Shown here piece after piece: positions 43,945 through 55,428 of a stretch of DNA of 64,000 nucleotides; positions within the stretch are counted from its first letter, which is position 1; each line of letters begins with the position of its first letter. Source of the stretch: Faecalicatena contorta (lineage in GTDB: Bacteria > Bacillota > Clostridia > Lachnospirales > Lachnospiraceae); the NCBI RefSeq assembly GCF_003149105.1, contig NZ_QGDS01000005.1, forward strand, positions 49,934-113,933. The letters are read 5' to 3'. The position numbers and the translations under genes are program-made. A model generated the notes under the pieces. That model made no database searches. It was not told where the DNA came from and worked only from the letters and a program-made list of their open reading frames with translations.

Positions 43945-45435
43945 ATGATTAATCTGAAAGATGTATCCTTTTCCTATGCGGGAAGTGAACGGGAGAGTGG
44001 AATAAAAAATATTAATCTGGCCGTCGGCGAAGGTGAGGTCGTACTGCTGTGCGGTGAGTCCGGCTGCGGCAAAACAACGGTGACCCGGCTGATAAATGGC
44101 CTCATCCCCCATTACTACGAGGGGCAGATGAGCGGCGAGGTTCTGATCGGTGAACAAAAAATCCATGAGCTGCCACTGAATAAGACATCCCGGCTGGTGG
44201 GTTCAGTTTTTCAAAATCCTCGTTCCCAATTCTTTAACGTCAGCACTACCAGCGAAATTGCCTTCGGCTGTGAAAACATGGCACTGACTGTTCCTGAAAT
44301 TTTTGCACGGCTCGATCAAACGGTGCGTGAGTTCAATATCGAAAGCCTGATGAATCGGAGCATCTTTAAACTCTCCGGTGGCGAAAAGCAGAAAATCGCC
44401 TGTGCATCCGTTGCGGCGTCCAATCCTCCAATTCTTGTGCTGGATGAGCCATCTTCTAATCTGGACACAAATGTGGTGGAGGATTTGCGCAGGCTCATTG
44501 AAATGTGGAAAAAGAAAGGCAAAACCATCATCATCGCTGAACACCGGCTGTATTACCTTCGGGAGTTAATTGACCGGGTGATTTATATGAAAGATGGTAT
44601 CATCGCCAGAGAATATACCGCTGAGACATTCCAATCTCTCTCACCGGATGTTCTCACGGAGATGGGGCTGCGCCCGCTGTCCCTTTCGGACATCGAAAAA
44701 AAGCACGGCACACTACCTGAATCAAACGAGGCTATGGCTCTTTCGGGGTTTTCTTATACTTACAAGAATGCTGCCGGGCCTACACTCAATATGAAGAATT
44801 TTTCAATCCCCAGAAACGCTGTTATTGCCATTGTCGGAAAAAACGGAGCAGGAAAATCCACTTTTGCCCGGTGTCTGTGCGGGTTGGAGAAAAAATTCGG
44901 CGGCGCAGTAGAAAAGGGAAATCAAACGCTGCGGACAAGGCAGCTGCTTAAAAAATCTTATATGGTCATGCAGGATGTAAATCATCAGCTTTTTACTGAG
45001 AGCGTATTGGATGAAGTACTGCTTAGTATGGAAAACCCAGAGGAGGCAGCAGCCGGGCAGATTCTTGACAGCCTCGATCTGCTTCCTTTGAAAGATCTGC
45101 ACCCCATGTCGCTTTCCGGCGGGCAGAAGCAAAGGGTAGCCATTGCCGGAGCTGTTGCCAGTCAGCGGAACATTATTATTTTTGATGAGCCTACAAGTGG
45201 CCTCGACCTATATCACATGAAAGAGGTCGCACAAAATATAGAACTCCTGAAAACACAGGGGAAAACAGTATTTCTGATTACACATGACCTGGAGGTTGTT
45301 ATGGAATGCTGTACCCATGTGTTACATTTTGAAAATGGAGAAGCAATCGGGAACTATCCCCTTAATTCTGAAGGCTGTGAAAAGCTCAAATCATTCTTTG
45401 GTCATGTACCTGCAAATAATAAAATCCTCCAATAA
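43945..45435 (+). CDS. ECF transporter duplicated ATPase (fused EcfA-EcfA')
   Basis: 496 residues from ATG 43945 (AAGGGGG upstream). Two complete ABC ATPase domains: first CGESGCGKTT, LSGGEKQKIAC, VLDEPSSNLD; second VGKNGAGKST, LSGGQKQRVAIAG, IIFDEPTSGLD, TH.LE. It replaces separate EcfA1/EcfA2, so S, T and A-A form a dedicated (Group I-like) ECF importer. Last gene of the tetR-linked cluster. Confidence 0.92.
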   Translation: MINLKDVSFSYAGSERESGIKNINLAVGEGEVVLLCGESGCGKTTVTRLINGLIPHYYEGQMSGEVLIGEQKIHELPLNKTSRLVGSVFQNPRSQFFNVSTTSEIAFGCENMALTVPEIFARLDQTVREFNIESLMNRSIFKLSGGEKQKIACASVAASNPPILVLDEPSSNLDTNVVEDLRRLIEMWKKKGKTIIIAEHRLYYLRELIDRVIYMKDGIIAREYTAETFQSLSPDVLTEMGLRPLSLSDIEKKHGTLPESNEAMALSGFSYTYKNAAGPTLNMKNFSIPRNAVIAIVGKNGAGKSTFARCLCGLEKKFGGAVEKGNQTLRTRQLLKKSYMVMQDVNHQLFTESVLDEVLLSMENPEEAAAGQILDSLDLLPLKDLHPMSLSGGQKQRVAIAGAVASQRNIIIFDEPTSGLDLYHMKEVAQNIELLKTQGKTVFLITHDLEVVMECCTHVLHFENGEAIGNYPLNSEGCEKLKSFFGHVPANNKILQ

Positions 45436-45515
45436 AGATTCTTTACAATTCACCAGCAGCTGTTTGGCTATGCGCTCAACAACTATGGTCTTTGTAAACA
45501 TCCTTATTGGAGGAC
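45425..45515. repeat. Long-range inverted repeat after the ECF ATPase gene
   Basis: TCCTCCAATAA (45425-45435, covering the EcfA stop) and TTATTGGAGGA (45505-45515) are perfect complements, with inner TTTACA/TGTAAA. It may fold as a transcript-end structure or mark a recombination scar. The rest of the 45436-45551 gap shows no gene. Confidence 0.5.
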
Positions 45516-45551
45516 TGTTAATGAAAAATGCCTTTTTGTTTGTTTCTTCTC

Positions 45552-46211
45552 TCAGGCCTGTTCTTTATAATGATAGGTCTCTTCCAACATCATATCTTTT
45601 ACCTTCATCAGACGAACCTGAGTACTTCTCTCATTTTCATCTAATTTCATGGTAATATACTTGATATTCTTCTCTGTCTCCGGAATGATGACATGCTCCA
45701 GCGCATTTACGCGCCTTCTTGTCTTTTCAATCTCTGCTGCCATAAGCTGACATGCCTTTTCGCACTCCGCAAGCCTTATCATATCCGGCAGGACATCTGC
45801 CAGAGACTTAACGGCTCCATCCAGATCACTGGAAGTAAACGCAAAACCGTAGGAATAGATATCGTTCTCGTCTGCAGTCCTAGTTTCATAATCGAAAGCC
45901 GGTATATTTACACTCATAACATTCTTCTTGCCGGCAGACAAGTTGACTTCCTGTTTTGGCGCCATAAGGGCAGTATTAAGTGCTGCCTCCGACATGCCTG
46001 CTTTGGCAATGACAAAGTTCTTATTGGCAGAAAGAATCCCTGCCTCTACCCTTAGACGTACTTCCATGTTTTCCCGGACCAGATCCAGATACTGGCGCAT
46101 CAGCTCATCACGTTTGTCTTTCAGCAGCTTATGGCCGCGGATTGCTGTGATGCGTTTCTTTTTCAGCCGGGTCAGTTCCATACGGGTGGGGTTTACCTGT
46201 GTTGATGCCAA
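45552..46211 (-). CDS. atpD: V-type ATP synthase subunit D
   Basis: 219 residues from TTG 46211 (GGGAGG 9 nt upstream; the nearby ATG is out of frame). Central-stalk rotor subunit: long antiparallel coiled coil, with the conserved N-terminal NPTRMELTRLKKKRITAIRGHKLLKDKRDELM and the C-terminal RRVNALEHVIIPETEKNIKYITMKLDENER. Last gene of the operon and separated from atpB by a hairpin-repeat array. Confidence 0.95.
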   Translation of the reverse strand: MASTQVNPTRMELTRLKKKRITAIRGHKLLKDKRDELMRQYLDLVRENMEVRLRVEAGILSANKNFVIAKAGMSEAALNTALMAPKQEVNLSAGKKNVMSVNIPAFDYETRTADENDIYSYGFAFTSSDLDGAVKSLADVLPDMIRLAECEKACQLMAAEIEKTRRRVNALEHVIIPETEKNIKYITMKLDENERSTQVRLMKVKDMMLEETYHYKEQA

Positions 46212-46225
46212 ATATCATCACCTCC

Positions 46226-46385
46226 CTGCTTATGCTTCTTAGGTTCGGTCTTTTCGAACCTTAGCAGCAAAGTACAACCTGCTGGCTTAGTGAGGTCCTT
46301 TCGAACTTAGCAGCATGGTTGTTTCCTCGCTTATGCTTCTTAGGTCCGGTCCTTTCGAACCTTAGCTTCTTAGATTCAGTCTTTC
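46226..46385 (-). repeat. CTAAG multi-hairpin repeat array between atpB and atpD
   Basis: Four copies of the minus-strand hairpin unit (CTAAG.NNNN-AAAGGAC-NNNN.CTAAG): 46238-46264, 46286-46310, 46339-46365, and a partial one from about 46369 that overlaps the atpB stop. Units alternate between a full GGTTCG/CGAACC stem and a weaker variant; spacers form CAGCA...TGCTG and AGCAT...ATGCT stems. The array ends at the atpD RBS. Confidence 0.85.
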
Positions 46386-47752
46386 TTTCCGTAGTATATA
46401 TCCAGGAACTTGTCGTCAATACGTTTCAGTTCCGCTCTTGGCAGCATGGAGAGTAATTTCCATCCAATATCCAGTGTTTCTTGTATACTACGGTCTGAGG
46501 TATACCCCTGAGACACATATTCTGCCTCAAATGCATCTGCAAATTTCGCATACAGCAAGTCAATCTCTGTCAATGCTGCTTCTCCAAGAATCACCATCAG
46601 TTCCTTCGCATCTTTCCCCCGCGCATATGCCGCGAATAGCTGGTTCATGGTGTTAGAATGATCCTCACGGGTCTTTCCTGCACCGATACCTTTATCCTTA
46701 AGACGCGACAGGGACGGAAGCACATCAATAGGAGGAGTAACTCCCTTCCGGTATAAATCACGGCTCAGAATAATCTGTCCCTCTGTAATATATCCCGTCA
46801 AATCAGGAATCGGATGCGTCTTATCATCCTCAGGCATACTCAGGATTGGTATCATAGTGATACTTCCCGCCTTGCCCCTCTGGCGTCCGGCTCTCTCATA
46901 CAGTGAAGCAAGATCCGTGTACATATAGCCCGGATAGCCACGGCGTCCCGGAACTTCTTTTCGGGCTGCGGAAACCTCACGCAGTGCATCCGCATAGTTT
47001 GTAATGTCTGTCAGAATAACCAGAACGTGCATATCCTTTTCAAACGCCAGATATTCTGCTGCTGTCAAAGCCATACGGGGCGTTGCAATACGCTCAATGG
47101 CAGGGTCATTTGCCAGGTTTACAAACAGGACAGTTCTGTCGATAGCTCCTGTTTCCTTGAAACTTTCAATAAAGAAGTTAGACTCCTCAAATGTAATTCC
47201 CATTGCCGCAAACACAACGGCAAAGTTCTCACCACTGCCTAATACTTTTGCCTGTCTTGCAATTTGTGCCGCCAACTGTGCATGAGGCAGACCTGATGCA
47301 GAGAAAATAGGCAGCTTCTGTCCGCGGACCAGTGTATTCAGTCCATCGATGGCAGAAACACCTGTCTGGATAAATTCTTCCGGATAACTCCTTGCGGCCG
47401 GATTCATAGGCAGTCCATTGGTATCCATGCGTGCATCCGGCAATATTTCCGGACCCTCATCTATGGGACGTCCCAGACCGTCAAAAACGCGGCCCAGCAT
47501 ATCTTCAGATACACCAAGCTCCATGCTTCGGCCCAGGAAACGTACTTTACTATTGGAAAGATTCACCCCCGTTGCACTTTCAAACAACTGTACCAGAGCG
47601 TCACCACCATCAATCTCCAGTACCTTACAGCGGCGGATTTCACCGCTTGCAAGCTCTATCTCTCCCAACTCGTCATAGGAAACATTTTCAACACCGCGCA
47701 CTAACATCAAAGGGCCGGCTACTTCCTGTATGGTTCTATACTCTTTTGGCAT
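46376..47752 (-). CDS. atpB: V-type ATP synthase subunit B
   Basis: 458 residues. Non-catalytic regulatory subunit of the A3B3 head: [36 protein letters not shown] ..[29 protein letters not shown] in place of a P-loop, and [33 protein letters not shown]. Directly follows atpA with no gap. Confidence 0.97.
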   Translation of the reverse strand: MPKEYRTIQEVAGPLMLVRGVENVSYDELGEIELASGEIRRCKVLEIDGGDALVQLFESATGVNLSNSKVRFLGRSMELGVSEDMLGRVFDGLGRPIDEGPEILPDARMDTNGLPMNPAARSYPEEFIQTGVSAIDGLNTLVRGQKLPIFSASGLPHAQLAAQIARQAKVLGSGENFAVVFAAMGITFEESNFFIESFKETGAIDRTVLFVNLANDPAIERIATPRMALTAAEYLAFEKDMHVLVILTDITNYADALREVSAARKEVPGRRGYPGYMYTDLASLYERAGRQRGKAGSITMIPILSMPEDDKTHPIPDLTGYITEGQIILSRDLYRKGVTPPIDVLPSLSRLKDKGIGAGKTREDHSNTMNQLFAAYARGKDAKELMVILGEAALTEIDLLYAKFADAFEAEYVSQGYTSDRSIQETLDIGWKLLSMLPRAELKRIDDKFLDIYYGKKD

Positions 47753-49519
47753 TTAGAAGTCCTCCTTCCCCAGTGTATTTGCAACCTCTACACTTAGTTC
47801 TTTCTTTACTTCTTCATACGCTTCATCCAGATTGTCTTCCAGCGTATATTTAAAACGTCCAATCTGCTCCCGGACAGGCATACTTATCAGCTTCTGCAGG
47901 GATGCACCTTCTCCCAGCGCTTCCACTGCCTGCTCGTAAAATGCCATAACCAGGTTCATCATCATATACTGTTTTTTCAATGAGGTATAGGTATCAACTT
48001 CATGGAAAGAGTTCTGATGCAGGAAATCTTCCCTGATAGAACGTGCTGCTTCCATCTTCAGCCTGTCACCCGCGGAAAGGGCATCCATACCAACCATTTT
48101 TACGATTTCTTCCAGTTCTGCCTCTTCCTGTAAAAGGCTCATCATCTTCTGGCGGTTTTCCATCCAGTCAGAAGCAACCTTTTCATTGAACCATTTCTTC
48201 ATGTCGTCCAGATACAAAGAATAACTGTTCAGCCAGTTAATAGCCGGAAAATGTCTTTTATAAGCAAGTGCAGAATCCAGTCCCCAGAATACCTTTACGA
48301 TACGCAGGGTAGCCTGTGATACCGGTTCGGAAATATCTCCTCCCGGAGGGGAAACCGCGCCGATTACCGACAATGCTCCTTCTCTCCCCTCTTTTCCAAG
48401 GGAAATCACCTGTCCTGCACGCTCGTAGAACTGTGCCAGACGGCTCCCCAGGTATGCAGGGTAACCTTCTTCACCAGGCATCTCTTCCAAACGTCCTGAC
48501 ATTTCTCTAAGAGCCTCTGCCCAGCGGGATGTGGAGTCTGCCATTAATGCAACCGAATATCCCATATCACGGAAATACTCTGCAATTGTAATACCCGTGT
48601 AGATAGATGCCTCACGGGCCGCAACAGGCATATCCGATGTATTTGCAATCAATACCGTTCTCTGCATCAGTGACTGGCCTGTTTTTGGGTCCTTCAATTC
48701 CGGAAATTCATTTAGAACGTCCGTCATTTCATTTCCACGCTCGCCGCATCCGATATAGACAACAATATCAGCCTCCGCCCACTTGGCTAACTGATGCTGT
48801 ATAACCGTCTTCCCACTTCCGAAGGGGCCTGGAACTGCCGCCACGCCGCCTTTTGCAATCGGAAAGAAGGTATCGACAACCCTCTGTCCGGTTATAAGGG
48901 GCATTTTAGGAGGAAGCTTCTTTTGATACGGGCGTCCCCTGCGGACCGGCCATCTCTGCATCATTGTAAGGTTCTGGTCTCCCTGGGCCGTTTCCACAAC
49001 CGCAATTGTTTCTTCTACGGTAAACTCTCCCGCCTTTATTTCTTTGATCTTGCCTTTTGTACCATATGGCACCATAATTTTCTGCTGAACAACAGGGGTT
49101 TCCTGAACTGTTCCAATGATATCCCCTGCCTCCACTTCATCTCCAACAGAGGCTGTGGGAACAAATTCCCATTTCATGTCCCTTTTTAAAGATGGAACCT
49201 CCACCCCTCGTTTCAGGTTATTCCCCGAAATCTTCATGATATCGTCCAGCGGTCTCTGGATTCCATCATAGATACTGGAAATAAGTCCCGGCCCTAACTC
49301 CACGGACATCGGCACATTCATGGACTCCACCGGTTCCCCTGGTCCCAGTCCGGATGTCTCCTCATAAACCTGTATAGAAGCCTCGTCCCCATGTATCTCT
49401 AAAATTTCACCAATCAATCTTTGGTTACTTACACGAACTACGTCAAACATGTTCGCATCACGCATTCCCTCTGCAATAACCAGAGGGCCTGCTACTTTCT
49501 TAACTATGCCTGTGCTCAT
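47753..49519 (-). CDS. atpA: V-type ATP synthase catalytic subunit A
   Basis: 588 residues. Catalytic subunit with P-loop [17 protein letters not shown], Walker B-like [17 protein letters not shown], the family-specific bulge insertion (about 120-190) and [11 protein letters not shown] at the N-terminus. [18 protein letters not shown] contains the arginine/glutamate switch region. The start lies after a 250-nt hairpin-repeat array, with GCAGGAGGTGG as RBS. Confidence 0.97.
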   Translation of the reverse strand: MSTGIVKKVAGPLVIAEGMRDANMFDVVRVSNQRLIGEILEIHGDEASIQVYEETSGLGPGEPVESMNVPMSVELGPGLISSIYDGIQRPLDDIMKISGNNLKRGVEVPSLKRDMKWEFVPTASVGDEVEAGDIIGTVQETPVVQQKIMVPYGTKGKIKEIKAGEFTVEETIAVVETAQGDQNLTMMQRWPVRRGRPYQKKLPPKMPLITGQRVVDTFFPIAKGGVAAVPGPFGSGKTVIQHQLAKWAEADIVVYIGCGERGNEMTDVLNEFPELKDPKTGQSLMQRTVLIANTSDMPVAAREASIYTGITIAEYFRDMGYSVALMADSTSRWAEALREMSGRLEEMPGEEGYPAYLGSRLAQFYERAGQVISLGKEGREGALSVIGAVSPPGGDISEPVSQATLRIVKVFWGLDSALAYKRHFPAINWLNSYSLYLDDMKKWFNEKVASDWMENRQKMMSLLQEEAELEEIVKMVGMDALSAGDRLKMEAARSIREDFLHQNSFHEVDTYTSLKKQYMMMNLVMAFYEQAVEALGEGASLQKLISMPVREQIGRFKYTLEDNLDEAYEEVKKELSVEVANTLGKEDF

Positions 49520-49539
49520 TCTGATTAATCCACCTCCTG

Positions 49540-49785
49540 CTTACTTATGCTTCTTAGGTTCGGTCCTTTCGAACCTTAGTAGCAAAGTACATCCTGTTGA
49601 CTTAGGCGGGATCCTTTCACGTCTTAGTAACATGGATGTTTCCCTGCTTATGCTTCTTAGGTTCGGTCTTTTCGAACCTTAGTAGCGAAGTACAACCTGC
49701 TGGCTTAGTGAGGTTCTTTCGAACTTAGCAGCATGGTTGTTTCATATTTACATTTCTTAGGTTCAGTCCTTTCGAACCTTATTTT
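49540..49785 (-). repeat. CTAAG multi-hairpin repeat array between atpF and atpA
   Basis: Five hairpin units at 49553-49579, 49601-49627, 49656-49682, 49704-49728 and 49756-49781, forming about 2.5 tandem copies of a roughly 100-nt two-hairpin element. The first unit in the transcript begins with the TAA stop of atpF (TAAGGTTCGAAAGG) and the array ends at the atpA RBS. Stems GGTTCG/CGAACC and the loop AAAGGAC are the most conserved parts. Confidence 0.88.
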
Positions 49786-50099
49786 TGCGAAAACAAAATA
49801 TCTGACCCGACTGCCTGTTCCACGGTCTTTTTCACATTCTCCACCCCTGCTCCAGTATTACCGGACACTCCCGGTATCTGGATAATTGCGGGCAATGTGT
49901 GCTCCTTATACTCTTCAATTACATCAGCCAGCTCTGCAGCAAATGCTTCTGTAATATAGATAATTCCATACTTTCCCCGGGCAAGCTGCCGCAGCTTCTG
50001 ACTTGCCTCCTCACGGGTCCGGACGGGACAAATACTAAGACCCAGCGTAGCGAAGCCATAAATACTGTCGTAATCACCGATTATTGCTATCTTATACAT
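49779..50099 (-). CDS. atpF: V-type ATP synthase subunit F
   Basis: 106 residues. Small stalk subunit: YKIAIIGDYDSIYGFATLGL, GIIYITEAFAAEL and LPAIIQIPGVSGNTGAG. It starts 8 nt inside atpC, and its stop codon forms the first bases of the downstream hairpin repeat. Confidence 0.94.
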   Translation of the reverse strand: MYKIAIIGDYDSIYGFATLGLSICPVRTREEASQKLRQLARGKYGIIYITEAFAAELADVIEEYKEHTLPAIIQIPGVSGNTGAGVENVKKTVEQAVGSDILFSQK

Positions 50100-51063
50100 A
50101 CATCTCCCTTATCCTTTCCCGGATTGACTCCTCCGGAAAGCCATTCTGTTTCCCGGTTATAATAATCCGAACCGTCTTTATTTCACTTTCTCTGGCCAGC
50201 ACATAGGCTACCAGAGGACCTACAGAAAAAGAATTGTATTTCTGCGGTCTTATTGTTTCCATCATACGATTATCACACCATCGTTCAAATGCAGATGAAG
50301 ATTCCTCTAATGCTTTCGCCCCTTCGGCATAAGCCGTCCCGGAAAGGTAATCCCGGATTGCATCCATGCCTCCGGCTGCTGCCCTGGCTAACTGTTCTAC
50401 ATTAACGCTCTGGCACGGAGCCATTGCACGTTTCATAAAATCAACTGATTTTGCGGTTTTCTGTGAGCGCACTGCAATTTTAATATTGGCAATTGCCACA
50501 GTAGACTCAGCATAGTTTTGGATAATCTCATCTTCTGCTCTCCTGCCTGCCTCATAAATCGCATCAAGCGCCGCCCGGTCCACAATCACGTCACACAACT
50601 GTCCGTCTCTTGTGTGGAGCAGTGTATCATAAGCCTCTGCCGCCGTCTCTCCCATATTTCCCGGAAGACGTGCCCACTCCTTGTTTTTCACAATCTGAAG
50701 CATCTCCCGGCCTGGAATGGAGCAATCTTCATAGAAAATATTCTCACTTTCTACCTCGGTGCAAACCTGCTTAACCGCTGCTTTCAAATTATGATACAGC
50801 TTAGGATATGAAAGTACGTCAAACACCGACATATCCGGTGCAAGCTCCCTGATCACTTCCCAGGTCTTTTCCTCTTCTCTTTTTAACATTGCTGAAACAT
50901 CCATAGATCCAGTTCCGTCTCCCCAGCCTCTTTCACTCAGAAGCTGCAGGCACTGTTCCTCATCCGGACACGCCAGCAAACGCTCAATCTCAGAATTAGA
51001 AAACAGAGAGTTCTCCAAAGCACGTATACGCGCAACCGCATAAGTATATTCTAAATCATTCAA
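50092..51063 (-). CDS. atpC: V-type ATP synthase subunit C
   Basis: 323 residues, all-helical V-type ATPase C/AC39-like subunit bridging the c ring and the stalk: YTYAVARIRALENSLFSNSEIERLLAC, SYPKLYHNLKAAVKQV and FERWCDNRMMETIRPQKYNSFSVGPLVAYVLARESEIKTVRIIITGKQNG-type ending. Confidence 0.93.
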   Translation of the reverse strand: MNDLEYTYAVARIRALENSLFSNSEIERLLACPDEEQCLQLLSERGWGDGTGSMDVSAMLKREEEKTWEVIRELAPDMSVFDVLSYPKLYHNLKAAVKQVCTEVESENIFYEDCSIPGREMLQIVKNKEWARLPGNMGETAAEAYDTLLHTRDGQLCDVIVDRAALDAIYEAGRRAEDEIIQNYAESTVAIANIKIAVRSQKTAKSVDFMKRAMAPCQSVNVEQLARAAAGGMDAIRDYLSGTAYAEGAKALEESSSAFERWCDNRMMETIRPQKYNSFSVGPLVAYVLARESEIKTVRIIITGKQNGFPEESIRERIREMYV

Positions 51064-51097
51064 AACAAACCCTCCTGCTGCTATACATCCTATCGAC

Positions 51098-51122
51098 TCA
51101 GGGTTGGTTCTTTCAAACCTTA
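51098..51122 (-). repeat. Single CTAAG-type hairpin at the atpE stop
   Basis: TAAGGTTTGAAAGAACCAACC on the minus strand begins with the TAA stop of atpE and matches the TAAGGTTCGAAAGGACCGAACC units of the other two arrays (imperfect stem). Confidence 0.65.
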
Positions 51123-51710
51123 AAATAATAGCCCCTGCACCTTATCGGATAATTCATCCCTCTTGGCATCAAATAATGCTTTCACCGTACAGTTTTCTTC
51201 AATCCCGCCATAAACCAGGACAAAACCGCCCTCCATCTCCTTTGCCTCTCTGGAAAGCTCTAGGGCACCGCCCTTAGATACGGCTGTTTTTTGAATTTCC
51301 GCTTCAAACCCTGCGGGCATACGCTTCAAATCCTCTGCCGAAAAACAAATCATACCCTCCTCGGGAAGCACATATTTATCCAACATCCGGCGAATCATAT
51401 CAAAGTATTCTCCTGTTTCCAGGTTCAAAATTTTATTATATGCCTTATCCAGTACGGCTGCTATCACATCCTGCTTTGCACGCAGAATTGCCTGCTTGCG
51501 CTGCATCTCACAGGAAGATTCAATCCGCTGTTTATAATTTTCAGCATCTGCCTGAGCCTTATTGGAGATTATCTCAGCTTGCGCTGCAGCCTCTGCTTCT
51601 GCCTCTTTTAAAATCTTTTCTGCTTTTGCTTTGGCCTCCGCTATTTTCTTGTCCGCTGAGTGGTTCGCCTCATCCAGAATTTGACTTTTCATTTTGTCCA
51701 ATCCACTCAT
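51120..51710 (-). CDS. atpE: V-type ATP synthase subunit E
   Basis: 196 residues. Peripheral-stalk subunit: long N-terminal Ala/Glu/Lys coiled coil (about 1-80: KIAEAKAKAEKILKEAEAEAAAQ) and a C-terminal globular domain that caps the head. Pairs with the G/H-type coiled-coil subunit encoded first in the operon. Confidence 0.92.
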   Translation of the reverse strand: MSGLDKMKSQILDEANHSADKKIAEAKAKAEKILKEAEAEAAAQAEIISNKAQADAENYKQRIESSCEMQRKQAILRAKQDVIAAVLDKAYNKILNLETGEYFDMIRRMLDKYVLPEEGMICFSAEDLKRMPAGFEAEIQKTAVSKGGALELSREAKEMEGGFVLVYGGIEENCTVKALFDAKRDELSDKVQGLLF

Positions 51711-51778
51711 TTATAAACTCTCCCTTTCTTGGTAAATGCAATTTTACAACTGGTTTCCAATTACTTTTATCTTCTTGA

Positions 51779-54270
<2,492 letters not shown>

Positions 54271-54298
54271 ATTCTTCCCCTCCTTTCCTGCTTCTAAT

Positions 54299-54607
54299 CT
54301 AAACTAACTGTGATACTATAATATTTACCGTTTCTTCTTCTCTTTTTGATGCAGCTTCCTTCAACGATTTAATTTCATTCTCGATATCAGACATTGCCTC
54401 CCGCTGAGATTGTTCTCCTTGTTTCTTTGCAGCCTCCAATATGGCTTCCGCCTTTTTATGAACTGCATCCCTTTGATCCGCCTTTAACCGTTTTGCCTCG
54501 CTTTCAGCATCCTCCAGTATCTTCTTACACTGTACATCCGCATCCTTCACGATAGCCCCGGCATTTGCCTCTGTTTCTCGAATTACTTGAATCGTTTTTT
54601 CTACCAT
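54299..54607 (-). CDS. atpH: V-type ATP synthase coiled-coil subunit (G/H-like)
   Basis: 102 residues, almost entirely Glu/Lys/Ala coiled coil (IRETEANAGAIVKDADVQCKKILEDAESEAKRLK...). The first gene of the operon, as ahaH/ntpF-type genes usually are. Partner of subunit E in the peripheral stalk. Confidence 0.88.
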   Translation of the reverse strand: MVEKTIQVIRETEANAGAIVKDADVQCKKILEDAESEAKRLKADQRDAVHKKAEAILEAAKKQGEQSQREAMSDIENEIKSLKEAASKREEETVNIIVSQLV

Positions 54608-54890
54608 ACGTTAGTCACCGCCTTTCTTAACTTAAAGTATGCCCTGGTGTACTTGCTAAGCGGCATGAGTTATAGTTTACATGACATAATAGATCCTCAC
54701 ACCTCTGCACTCCTCCGGGGATTTTATCCTAGGGGAAACTTCATAATCCTACAGGGTAAAATTTTAACACAATCTTAGCTTATCATATATATTGGCAATA
54801 GTCTACAATAAGATATCAAATATGTACGTATATATTGTATACTTTTTAACCTTTAAGCAGCTATAATTATCTCCAGGCTCTTTATTGTAT
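54608..54890. other. AT-rich leader/promoter region of the V-ATPase operon
   Basis: About 280 nt with no defensible gene. The minus strand has several weak sigma-A-like pairs in AT-rich sequence (54770-54860) and a GC-rich CCCCGGAGGAGTGCAGAGG segment (54695-54722). I could not assign one promoter with confidence. Confidence 0.4.
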
Positions 54891-54919
54891 AAAAATGGAA
54901 GGGCAAAAAATGCCCTTCC
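54891..54919 (-). terminator. Terminator after trmL
   Basis: GGAAGGGCA-TTTTT-TGCCCTTCC on the minus strand followed by ATTTTT, 3 nt after the trmL stop. Confidence 0.92.
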
Positions 54920-54922
54920 CCC

Positions 54923-55423
54923 TTATAATTCATTCCAATTTAAATGATGCAGATGCCCTTCCAGACTCATACCTGCAAACTGGTTCTGTCTCAATGCTTC
55001 ATACAGAATAACTGACACAGAATTGCCCAGATTCAGGGAGCGTATGTCCCCTACCATAGGTATCCGGACACAATTCTCTTTATGCCCCACCAGGATTTCC
55101 TCCGGTATCCCGGCACTTTCTTTTCCAAACATGATATAACAATCCGGCTCATACTGAACTTCCGTATAGACTTTTGCCGCCTTGGTCGTAGCCATATAAA
55201 TCTTGGCTTCAGGATTTTTTTCCAGGAAATCCTGAAAATCAATGTAAGTTGCCACATCCAGATCAGACCAGTAATCCATCCCGGCGCGTCTTAATGCCTT
55301 TTCATTCAGCTTAAATCCCAATGGTTCAATCAGGTGAAGACGTGTATTTGTGGCTACACAAGTACGCCCGATATTTCCGGTATTCGCCGGAATTTCCGGT
55401 TCATACAGTACAATGTTCAACAC
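54923..55423 (-). CDS. trmL: tRNA (cytidine(34)-2'-O)-methyltransferase TrmL
   Basis: 166 residues, a minimal SPOUT domain: LNIVLYEPEIPANTGNIGRTCVATN, HLIEPLGFKLNEKALRRAGMDYW, IMFGKESAGIPEEIL and IPMVGDIRSLNLGNSVSVILYEALRQ. It methylates the wobble cytidine or uridine of tRNA-Leu in characterised members. Five nt after the aminotransferase stop. Confidence 0.95.
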   Translation of the reverse strand: MLNIVLYEPEIPANTGNIGRTCVATNTRLHLIEPLGFKLNEKALRRAGMDYWSDLDVATYIDFQDFLEKNPEAKIYMATTKAAKVYTEVQYEPDCYIMFGKESAGIPEEILVGHKENCVRIPMVGDIRSLNLGNSVSVILYEALRQNQFAGMSLEGHLHHLNWNEL

Positions 55424-55428
55424 TTGTC

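Noticed and set aside
46238..46264. GGTTCGAA-like sequence as a tRNA T-loop
   Set aside because: No acceptor, D or anticodon arms can be formed around it; it is part of the repeat hairpin.
46226..46385. The CTAAG hairpin array as a CRISPR array
   Set aside because: Units alternate between two related hairpins with near-identical spacers and sit between operon genes; there are no unique spacers and no cas genes.
54662..54690. A diverged, inverted copy of the hairpin repeat in the V-ATPase leader (GTACTTGCTAAG)
   Set aside because: Only about 12 matching bases in the opposite orientation; too short to claim.
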